A DNA stretch of 64,000 nucleotides from Mixophyes australis (lineage: Eukaryota; Chordata; Amphibia; Anura; Limnodynastidae): positions 101,764,771 through 101,828,770 of the forward strand of contig JAVHZZ010000009.1 in the NCBI GenBank assembly GCA_036250195.1. Reading direction: 5' to 3'. The notes beneath the pieces were generated by a model. It searched no databases, had not been told where the DNA came from, and saw only the letters and a program-made list of their open reading frames with translations. Shown here in pieces: positions 56,219-64,000 of the stretch (its first letter is position 1; each line of letters opens with the position of its first letter). The position numbers were made by a program, and so were the translations under genes.

Positions 56219-56219
56219 G
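56181..56219. repeat. TA microsatellite, right part
   Basis: Continuation of the TA array beyond the LTR, with one CATA interruption. Confidence 0.95.
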
Positions 56220-56780
56220 TAATCACTTACAGTATATTTGCGTATCAACTAGTATCATCAGTAATAATTTATTGCTACTGTGGAGATATTACATTTACTC
56301 TGAGACAAAGGTACTTTTCTTGTCTTCTTAATTACTCATTTCTATAGACATACAATGAGAGGTAGAAAACTGTAGTAATACATGGTTGAGTCTTATAGTC
56401 TGTCTATCCTGTTCAGGGATCAGCATAAATTATGCTTTAGCCCACAATCATTGTAGCAATATTTTTTCATTTGTATGTTTTCATTCTATAGCCGCATAGT
56501 GATATCTATAGAGCAACAAGTCGAACGCTGATATGATACGCGATTCGCTAGTGTAGCTTTGTCACGCACTTTACAATTGGGTATCTACTTGTCTAAATAC
56601 CTATGTATGTCCATCTAATGTTACTGCCTCTTTACTCTCCATGATGCATGCTGTCTAATATTCCACATTTAAAGTGTGCGAAGTGATTCAACATTTTTAT
56701 CTCTTACACCTTACACTCCCTACACAACAGGGGGGGGGGGGGTTTGTTTGTTTAATTTATCTAATGGGCTTGCTTCAGTT
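56220..56780. other. Unassigned sequence with G12 run
   Basis: No recognised feature except a run of 12 G at 56731-56742. Confidence 0.4.
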
Positions 56781-56789
56781 GGTGGCATG

Positions 56790-58290
56790 GCAGATGACAT
56801 GTTTTTTGCAGCCGCTGCAATATTCTACATGCGTTCGCTGAATGTAAAAGATGGCCAGAAAAAACCTTCACACGCAAACAGTCGCAATGGACAGTCAACA
56901 AATCGACAATATCAATTCGACATAAAAACAATAGCACAGCAAAGGGGATTTCATTAACAGACAACTGCTCAAGTATCAGCAAGAAAGTGCACCAGCAGCC
57001 AAATATACTGCAGGCAAATACTGAGGCCAAATGCATAGACAAGGAAAAGAACATTGGCCAGTGTTTGGGAAAACATATAGATTTTGCAGCATTACAAATC
57101 ACTTTGATAAATTGGGTTTGTCAAGCAAGAGATTTGAAAACGGTACACTTTAGAAAAAACAAATCCAGCTAACGCAGACCTCCACGGTGCTGAGTTTATG
57201 TATTTAACAGAATGCATTGGAACTGCAAGATCAGCAGTCCAAAAGTGGCTTGTACATCTCACCTCAAATAATCAGAGGCAACCCTAACAGGTGCAACATG
57301 TGATGTGATGAGTCTGAGATACAAGATTAATCTAGCGCCTAGATTCAGTCAAGTAATACCAAACTAAAGCTTTATCCTGGAGAGCTGATGAAATCAGTAG
57401 AACAGTTCAAACAGAATGTGCTGTTCATGGACATATGCACGTGCCTACCTGTGAGATTGTGAAAGCACAACAAAAACCTACTGTCTAGTTCTACATGTGA
57501 GCAATTGGGACTGATGCAATTCACTATTCCAGCTCAGCTTCACAAAATATTCACAACATAATCTTTCCGTACCACTGACAAAAGAGCAGCTAATAAATGC
57601 CTATAATGATGTATTCCAAGGGCCAGTGGAGGTCATCCAAGGGGAAGTTCCTTTTGTACTCGACCCAAGTGTCCCACCATTGCAGTGTGCCCCACGCAAT
57701 ATGTCCATAGCCTTAAAGCTGAGAGTGAAGGCTCTACTTGATCAGCATGAAGCAGACGGTCATATTGCACCTGTGACAGAACCAACAGACTGGATAAGTA
57801 ACATGATCATTGTAAAAAAGCCTGAGAAGCTTAGAATTTATATTGATCCAAAACATCTAAACCAAGTCCTGCGGATATCTCACTACATCATGCCAGCAAT
57901 GGAGGATGTCTTGTAAAAACTGCTTAAAGCAGGAGTGTTCATGCTGGGATGCATTCCTGCAGTGCAATCTGGATGAAAAAAGCAACTCTATGACAACCTT
58001 TTGGACTCCCTAGAGCAGGAAAAGATGGCTTAAACCTCTGTTTGGCGTCTCTATTGCACCTGAAGACCATAAGAAAAAGTAATATGAGCTCTTCATTAGG
58101 TTTGTGACATATCTGGACAAATTTATGCTTCAACTTTCAGAAGTGTGTGAGGTGTGTTAGCCCCTGCGTAGAATGCTGGACAAGGAGGCAATCTGGAACT
58201 GGCACTGGCAGCATTACAACCTCAGTGTAATCTATAAACCAGGCCCTGAGATGTATTACAGTGACAATCTCAGCAGAACAGCTGTGAATG
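56790..58290 (+). pseudogene. Gypsy gag end, protease and reverse transcriptase, remnant
   Basis: 57059-57150 reads PVFGKTYRFCSITNHFDKLG, a degraded zinc knuckle in which two of the Cys are replaced. 57295-57320 reads GATCDVMSLRYK, a protease-type active-site region. 57560-57916 is the N-terminal RT: PLTKEQLINAYNDVFQGP, then VPPLQCAPRNMSIALKLRVK, VTEPTDWISNMIIVKKP, LRIYIDPKHLNQVLR. 57945-58080 continues with LDEKSNSMTTFWTP-like sequence in a shifted frame. At about 58085-58110 it jumps to RFVTYLDKFMLQLSEVCE, omitting the catalytic palm and connection, then NLSVIYKPGPEMYYSDNLSR, the end of RNase H. Not functional. Confidence 0.83.
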
Positions 58291-58331
58291 GGAAATGAGA
58301 AGCCTACCAGTGTCAGCATGCAGTCTGCACA

Positions 58332-58970
58332 GTGCACCAAGTGCAGGCCAACATTGCACAAGTAAAGTATGTGAACACCACAGTTCAGCGACTATATCAG
58401 ATCATGCAGCATTCCATGAACGATGAAAGTTTGCAGACGCTGAAGTCCATTGTGCTGGCTGGATTGCCAGACTTGAAAGATCAGACACCACTCACAGTAA
58501 GACACTACTGGTCATTCAGAGGTGAAATCATCGTACAGAATGGTATCCTGTATAAGGGACCAAGGGCCATTATACCTAAATCTTTGAGGCCAGAGGTGCT
58601 ACCACGCACACATTCAAGCCACATTGGGGATGATGCATGTCACAAACAACCGAAAGATACATTGTACTGGCCCAACATGCAAAGTGAGATCAAAGACTTT
58701 CTCACCAACTGTTCAGCATTTAATGAACATGCACATATACATGTTGTCACATTAGATACCAACTCGTCTGTGGCAGGTTATCAACATGAATTTATTTACA
58801 TAGGCAGCAAGGAATTTCTTTTGATAGTTGACCATTACTCTGATTTTTGGGAAGTTGAGCTCTTCCCAGACCTATCTTCAGAGATGACAATCAAACAATG
58901 CAAGGTACAATTTGCACGATATTTCCAGCCTGAGCAGCAACACATTACTACAGCCAAGTGTGATACAAGG
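58332..58970 (+). pseudogene. Gypsy integrase, N-terminal half
   Basis: The 267-codon frame 58332-59135 is the longest transposon-derived open frame here. Its first 210 residues are integrase: a zinc-binding segment RTHSSHIGDDACH ... NCSAFNEH, in which the last Cys of the HHCC set is Phe, and the core start FLLIVDHYSDFWEVELFP with a catalytic Asp. After about residue 205 (58950) the frame runs into an unrelated LTR-like sequence, so the rest of the core, with the other two acidic residues, is missing. Confidence 0.85.
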
Positions 58971-58975
58971 CGTAT

Positions 58976-59510
58976 GTCACGATTTGCCTCCTGCAGCTCC
59001 TGTCTGCCAAGAACTATGTTGGACTTTTTCTTTATATGTATCCAGCTTGCAGTAGCACTGTTCCACGAAAGGTGCCACTGTGGTATTTGGACTGCTCTCC
59101 TACCTGCCAGAGCTAAGCTTGTTACCCCAGGATAAGCACCTATTTCTGGCCTATAAAAGTCTGCCTGTCCCAACAGCCTTTGCCAGTTCACCTGTTGTCT
59201 TTACTGCTGCTGGTTTTCCTGTGAATGTATCCTGATTGATTTCCTTTGTTGTGACTACTCCTCTGCCTTCTCCCTGGTATCGTGGTGGACAATGTGGTTT
59301 TGACCCCTGGCTTGTTTAACCCTCCTGCTCTCCTGTGTCTGTATTTTATTGCACCACTAGTAATCCTGCACCTACACTCTGTGGCATATGCAGCTCCTGT
59401 GTCTGTATTCCATTAACCGCAGTCCCCATAAAACCCAATGAGGATTGCTGTATAGGGCTATTTAACAAGCTTCAAAGAAACCTACCTTTTCAAAGCTTGA
59501 GCCTGTTGCT
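58976..59510 (+). mobile_element. LTR-like block, TGTCACGATTTGCC start
   Basis: Starts TGTCACGATTTGCCTCC, has CCTATAAAAGTCTGCC (TATA-like, 59150-59160) and a C/T-rich middle with repeated phrases such as CAGCTCCTGTGTCTGTATT. The far end is not defined. It may be the 3' LTR of the gypsy to its left or a separate insertion. Confidence 0.6.
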
Positions 59511-59519
59511 AACATAATT

Positions 59520-59582
59520 GCCGGCAATGTGCGTAGCGTGATGTCCTTGCACCACATCGCCGCCAATTGAATCTCCCCTTAA
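59520..59582. mobile_element. MITE right-end fragment
   Basis: Ends CGCCAATTGAATCTCCCC, the inverted partner of the end at 19758. Only about 60 bp are present. Confidence 0.45.
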
Positions 59583-60312
59583 GCGTGTTTTGCAGCACGT
59601 ATCTTGAGATCACTAAGAGATAAAAATATACACATAATACTGCAATTTTGCACTTGTATCTTTACGCCTACGTTCACCTAGTCTAAATCAGGCAAATAGT
59701 TTTGTGATGTCTCAAGAATTTACCCCAGTAGAGAGCAGTGCAGGAGAGCCTTACATCATGTCTCTCCGACTACTAATACTATTCAAATCATGTAAAAAAT
59801 ACATGTGTTTTTTTTTTTTATTCGTTTTTTTTTAAATCTACATTTTTCAGTGTGGAGGAAAAGCAGTGTAAATAAAGAGTTCAGTTTGTCATAGGGATGG
59901 TCTGGCGGCCAAATTATTGTGACTTTTATTGCACTGCACCACAAAGTGACATCACCTGTGTCCCACTACTTACAAAGAAACACCTGCATGTGCAGGGACC
60001 CCCTGATCATTTACACCCATGCCCCTCAGCTAGCCAGGGCTTAACAAGGAGGTGCACTGTGTAACCTTTGCACCCCACACTACACACAGTGAGGGGGTTA
60101 CACAAGGAAAAAATGAAAAGGAGGGGGAGGTTAAAATATAAGAGGAGGGAAAGAGATATAGGAAAGGTGGTAACCTAAGAGACAGAGGGAGGACGTTTAC
60201 CTTCAGGATCATTAACTTAGAGACAGGACATGTGCAAGCTACTGAAAGATTCAATACTCACACTGACAGCTGACAGGTTTGTGACTAGGCTTCAAAGAGT
60301 TTAACTCCAGAT
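59583..60312. other. Unassigned sequence
   Basis: No recognised feature. Confidence 0.4.
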
Positions 60313-60548
60313 GTTGGTCCAATTCTGCAGAGTGCATACATACTGCAGAATTGGACCGACATTGTTCCCTAGCTGAACGACATCTTTTAAGCAAACGGAA
60401 AATTAGATCAAACGATGATCTGTGCATTGGAACGATGACTGCTCATCTTTCCAGGGTACACACTACTGTGATATCGGGCCAATCAGTCGTTTATCGTCTG
60501 ATTGGTCCGATAATCTGCTGAAAACAGTGTAGTGTGTACCCAGCCTTA
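60313..60548. mobile_element. Hairpin-rich MITE-like segment
   Basis: Two foldbacks next to each other: 60316-60357 with perfect 15-bp arms (GGTCCAATTCTGCAG), and 60459-60540 with ends GGGTACACACTAC / GTAGTGTGTACCC enclosing CCAATCAGTCG / CGTCTGATTGG arms. Probably one element or two adjacent MITEs; no target duplication identified. Confidence 0.6.
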
Positions 60549-60837
60549 CAACCTGACCTTGGTAGTTTTATATTTATTGAAAGGAGTATCTAAACTCATA
60601 AAAAACACATTATAACCAAATACAATAAGCATGTCATGATATAGATTTTAGTTTGCTATGGTCAATCCCTACACTGTACCACCTGTAATGAACTTAAATG
60701 CACCTTAGCAGAAACAAATTGTGCCTGGCACTGATTTTATATTGTTGCCAATTATGATGGGGTGATCAGGGTTGTGATAATAACCTGCTAGATTCAGACT
60801 GACGCATGTGTATCTGGCAACTAACATAAAGACATAT
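60549..60837. other. Unassigned sequence
   Basis: Nothing recognised. Confidence 0.4.
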
Positions 60838-60840
60838 CAT

Positions 60841-61203
60841 TATTATTTATTTATATAGCGCCACCAATTACGCAGTGCCGTCAGTGGCTGATCGGGGGGG
60901 GGGGGGGTCAATTGGCACTGGGACCAGCCAATCCGAATGAAGGGAATGTGACTATGCTGACCCCCCCTAAAATTAAAGTCTAGGTCTGCCCCTGAGTGCT
61001 GTACAGAGAATATGTAGTCACTCACATTAGTGCCTGCCTCATTGGAGCTTCCAGTCAAAATTCCCTAACAAAGACACACACACAACACACTAAGTTTAAT
61101 TTTGTCAGCAGTCAATTAACCTACCAGTATGTTTTTGAAGTGTGGGAGACAATTGGAACTCTTGGAGGAAACCTACACAAACACAGGGAGAATATACAAA
61201 CAC
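60841..61203 (-). mobile_element. tRNA-derived SINE, head missing, with hAT insertion
   Basis: Minus-strand SINE: ATATAGCGCCACCAATTACG tail at 60853-60872, body with GGAGCTTCCAGTCAAAATTC, CACACA run, and ACACAGGGAGAATATACAAA near 61180-61200. The tRNA-like head is not present. It is split by the hAT at 60882-60994. Confidence 0.88.
60882..60994. mobile_element. Small hAT MITE (113 bp) in the SINE
   Basis: Begins CAGTGGCTGATC followed by a G run and ends CTAGGTCTGCCCCTG. Flanks AGTGCCGT (60874-60881) and AGTGCTGT (60995-61002) form an 8-bp duplication with one change. Other SINE copies run through this point uninterrupted as CAGCGCTGTACAG. Confidence 0.87.
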
Positions 61204-61307
61204 GGTGCCCTCCCTTCCCCTCCGGATATGCTGCGTGACCCCCTGCGGAGGTCACGTGACACTGAATTTGGCTGCCCCTATTCTAAAAAAATCAGGAGCA
61301 GTCGGGC

Positions 61308-61332
61308 GGGGGGGGGGGGGGGGGGGGGGGGG
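61308..61332 (+). repeat. Run of 25 G
   Basis: An unbroken G25 homopolymer preceded by GGGC and followed by TGGG. It accounts for the glycine-rich frames at 61129-61467, which are not genes. It could form a quadruplex. Confidence 0.97.
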
Positions 61333-61479
61333 TGGGTCGGCAAGAGAAGGCCCGGCGTGGGTCACTTGTTGTCCACCGATGGATTAGATGCCGCCGTATC
61401 CAGGCAGCAGCTTTGTGATGTTACTACAACTATAAACTCAACAGCTGAAAAACAGCACAAGGATTAGTTAAAGTTGGAT

Positions 61480-61880
61480 CATGGCATGCAGCAGCCAATA
61501 TATTTTAAATCATCTTTCCCAGACAAAAAGGCATTACATAGTGCACTAGGCACTAAGAGATAAACACATAAAAATGCAGAACCTGGTGACATATCCTCTT
61601 TCAGACAAATCAAAACTAGTTTGCCTGAAAGGCCACTAGGTGTCCTTCAAGTATAGAAAATGTTGGTCAGCATTTGTTGAAGAAATAAAATACATATTTC
61701 TAAACATATACAGTAAATAGACAACAAATTATTTAATTTCAAAGTCCTTAATTAACTTATTTTAACCATATTGACTGCAATGGCTGTTATCAGTCTGAAC
61801 TTTAATGCATAGTTATTGAGAGGAGTAGTCTTCAATAGATATAGGATTACTATACAATCTCCTACAATCTCTGTCACACA
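61480..61880. other. AT-rich sequence
   Basis: Nothing recognised. Confidence 0.4.
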
Positions 61881-61890
61881 GAACACAATG

Positions 61891-62040
61891 AGGTTGTTAT
61901 GAGCCACGGCGGCACCGCCGCGACTCTCCTACCTGCATCCCGGCCGTCGCTATGACAACCGGGATATCACTTCCGGGGGCCAGCCGACCGCTGCCATAGC
62001 CGTTGCGGAGGCTGCAATTGTTCTAGGAGCACAGTAGATC
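61891..62040. repeat. GC-rich repeat fragment
   Basis: CpG-rich island starting near TTATGAGCCACGGCGGCACC, in AT-rich surroundings. It resembles the leading part of an LTR or other retroelement, but no partner was found in the window. A MITE follows at 62044. Confidence 0.4.
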
Positions 62041-62043
62041 TAG

Positions 62044-62218
62044 TGGTATATTTACTAAACTGCGGGTTTGAAAAAGTGGAGATGTTGCCTATATCAACCA
62101 ATCAGATTCTAGCTGTCATTTTGTAGAATGTACTAAATAAATGAGAACTAGAATCTGATTGGTTGATATAGGCAACATCTCCACTTTTACAAAACCGCAG
62201 TTTAGTAAATATACCCCT
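62044..62218. mobile_element. Palindromic MITE (175 bp)
   Basis: Same family as 38871 and 50416, with nearly identical arms. Flanked by TAG on both sides (62041-62043, 62219-62221), consistent with the 3-bp duplication seen at 50416. Confidence 0.93.
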
Positions 62219-62221
62219 TAG

Positions 62222-63190
62222 TCTTTCTATTTGAGATGATCACTATTTCTGTTTGTGACAGCTTGATGCATGGTAGAAGAAATGGAACAGGGCTGGCTGC
62301 CGGGCCGGGAATATTATGATCACTGTAATCTTTGGTTGGGGTAAATTTGATGGAAGGAGCTGACAATCTATAGTTATTCAAACATAGAGGGATACATCTA
62401 TGACATTTATTCTATAGTTAACTGTATTGAGTGTGATGTGTCCCATAGCATCCATATTTTGATTTAAATTTATGTATGAGTAAGGTGACAGTTGAAATCT
62501 AGTTGGTTGCTATGACCAACATTTTTTCATCAGTTTTTAGAAATGTTCCTCACTGTATCAACAACAACTAGTATATGGATAGGATAGGATTGTTATCCTT
62601 GATGACTAACGCTGTCACAGAGTGCCAAGGATGCCTAAGAATATCTTTCATGTCTATTTATAAAAGTATTCACACCACTCATGCGTTATAATAATTATAT
62701 TATCTTTACATAGTAATCTATTTCATTCTCACATAGACAGAGTACAAACCGGCAGTTCTCAAAAACTTTTTAATTTTTTTACATTCCATCGCACATTTTA
62801 AGGTGTAGCAAAGTGTATAAAAATAGCACTATTGTAATGTGAACACAATCCAACCATTCATTCCAGGTATTGTTATGATACTTCTAATTAACCCCTAGTA
62901 CTTCTTAATGTTGCTTTTTTTGTGTAAATCTACAAAACACTGGAGAGTTGTAGTACATTTGTTATATATGGCTAAATAACTTTTTACCAGTCTGTAGCAG
63001 CTTGTCAAAGTAGATCATTGTATTTCTTATTGTACAACATTAATGACAATATAAGTTATGTGCCAATCATCATCTAGTGCTGCCACTTTTCATTGCCTCT
63101 AGTGTAGGGTATTAAAAGCCCTGTCTGATGTACATTTTTGTCCTCTTGCCAGAAAATGTGGAATCATTTTTTAGTGAGATGTAATCTATG
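62222..63190. other. AT-rich sequence
   Basis: No gene or repeat recognised. Confidence 0.4.
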
Positions 63191-63484
63191 CAGGGCCGGT
63201 GCTAGGGTTCTCAGCGCCCTAGGCAAAGTTTCAAAAACACCGCCCCCCCCCCCCCCCTCCACCCCAAGACACACCAAATACCCACTTCCCAGACCCCCCC
63301 ACACACTTCACTTTTGGTAAAAAAAAAAAAAGTCAGGCCTTACCTCCTACAGCGGTCTGGCTGCCGTGATGTTTCATAGATTGCCACTGCTGTCCAGGGG
63401 CAATCACAGGATTTCTAGAGGTGAAGTATCCAAGTATTAGAAATGGGAACAAAAACTTGTGAGAATGACCCATCACACTGCTCC

Positions 63485-63925
63485 CCCTGCAGCATACTGC
63501 CCCCCCACTGCTTGACCATGTCTTCTCTCCCCCCCCTGCAGCACCATGTCCTCTGCCGCCCCCCTTGCAGCACCATGTCCTCTGTCCCCCCCCTGCAGCA
63601 CCATGTCCTCTGTCCCCCCCCCTGCAGCACCATGTCCTCTGTCCCCCCCCCCCTGCAGCACCATGTCCTCTGCCCCCCCCCTGCAGCACCATGTCCTCTG
63701 TCCCACCCCCTGCAGCACCATGTCCTCTGTCCCCCCCCTGCAGCACCATGTCCTCTGTTACACCCCCTGCAGCACCATGTCCTCTGTCCCCCCCCTGCAG
63801 CACCATGTCCTCTGTCGTCCCCCCCTGCAGCACCATGTCCTCTGTCGTCCCCCCCTGCAGCACCATGTTCTCTGTCCCCACCCCCCTGCAGCACCATGTC
63901 CTCTGTCCCCCCCCCCCTGCAGCAC
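63485..63925 (+). repeat. ~24-31 bp minisatellite (CTGCAGCACCATGTCC)
   Basis: About 15 units of CTGCAGCACCATGTCCTCTG plus a C run whose length varies from unit to unit. Each unit carries a PstI site. It produces the repetitive open frames of up to 186 codons on both strands (63333-63988), none of them genes. Confidence 0.97.
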
Positions 63926-63931
63926 CATGAT

Positions 63932-64000
63932 TTTATTGGCACGTCATGCTCTATATTTGACTTGCAGCAAGTCAATAATAGAGCATGACGTGCCGATAAA
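63932..64000. repeat. 34-bp arm palindrome at window edge
   Basis: Arms 63932-63965 and 63967-64000 are inverted repeats with two mismatches and a single unpaired base (TTTATYGGCACGTCATGCTC ... and complement). It follows directly on the minisatellite. Confidence 0.95.

Larger units (their letters stand above)
56780..58975 (+). mobile_element. Second Ty3/gypsy element, plus strand, internally deleted
   Basis: Gag-end, protease, reverse transcriptase and integrase pieces follow each other in the plus direction. It differs from the chromovirus in sequence and organisation (no chromodomain seen). Its 3' part ends abruptly near 58960, where an LTR-like block begins. Confidence 0.8.
63191..64000 (+). 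mobile_element. hAT-like element with minisatellite, right end outside window
   Basis: Starts CAGGGCCGGTGCTAGGG. The block TTCTAGAGGTGAAGTATCC (63412-63430) and the following CATCACACTGCTCC match the 24119-26351 element, so the two are relatives. The right terminus and target duplication lie past the window edge (left flank AATCTATG). Confidence 0.65.

Noticed and set aside
58950..59135. C-terminal part of the 267-codon frame as integrase
   Set aside because: After about residue 205 the frame enters an LTR-like block; the similarity to integrase stops there.
60997..61240. Short plus-strand frames over the SINE as coding sequence
   Set aside because: They are translations of SINE body in the reverse sense, with no motif.
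63485..63925. CRISPR-like array
   Set aside because: Units are contiguous with variable C runs, with no unique spacers and no cas genes, in eukaryotic DNA.
63333..63988. Frames of up to 186 codons on both strands
   Set aside because: Translated CTGCAGCACCATG minisatellite; His/Cys-rich or Pro-rich repetition only.

Overview
This is eukaryotic, repeat-dominated nuclear DNA, most likely from a frog or toad (anuran amphibian). That reading is an inference from the mobile-element mix: a tRNA-derived SINE with an (ATG)n tail, many hAT miniature elements with 8-bp target duplications, palindromic MITEs with 3-bp duplications, Tc1-like transposons, L2 and L1/Tx1 LINEs, a DIRS-like fragment, chromodomain Ty3/gypsy elements and TA microsatellites. 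There are no operons, bacterial promoters, CRISPR arrays or intact long genes. Nearly all long open frames are by-products of tandem repeats or fragments of dead transposons.

Layout. 0-5 kb: mostly AT-rich single-copy-looking DNA with one NotI-rich repeat, one hAT MITE and the only plausible host coding segment, a short signal-peptide-like exon (1832-2005, + strand) bounded by splice-like sites. 5.2-6.1 kb: a 0.9-kb TATC/GATA tract. 7-9 kb: TA arrays, two hAT MITEs and a foldback MITE. 10.5-13 kb: a Tc1 fragment and a solo LTR. 13.7-16.3 kb: a NotI-rich repeat split by a 2.07-kb hAT element that carries two minisatellites. 17-23 kb: hAT, SINE, palindromic MITEs, TA arrays and Penelope-like traces. 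24-26.4 kb: a hAT-like element holding a solo LTR, inserted in an 85-bp tandem repeat. 28.2-30.5 kb: a dead L2 LINE. 31.4-35.2 kb: a dead L1/Tx1 LINE on the minus strand, split by a hAT element. 37.4-41.4 kb: more hAT and MITE copies, including an unusual element made of serial hairpins. 41.9-50.7 kb: LTR debris around a minus-strand Ty3/gypsy chromovirus with both LTRs recognisable, itself broken by an inverted solo LTR. 51-53.8 kb: two Tc1 copies, one with both ends intact. 54-59.5 kb: a DIRS-like fragment, a solo LTR inside a TA array, and a second gypsy on the plus strand. 60-64 kb: MITEs, a SINE with a hAT inside it, a G25 run, and the left end of a minisatellite-bearing hAT-like element.

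If the 1.9-kb exon is real, the remaining 62 kb would be intron or intergenic DNA. The window is best read as a record of nested insertions. Several can be checked against uninterrupted paralogous sites within the window, which gives exact target duplications and relative ages. I see no convincing new biological system. The observations most worth following are the candidate exon, the serial-hairpin element, the hAT-like and LTR families with built-in minisatellites, and the matching tails of the SINE and the L2 LINE.
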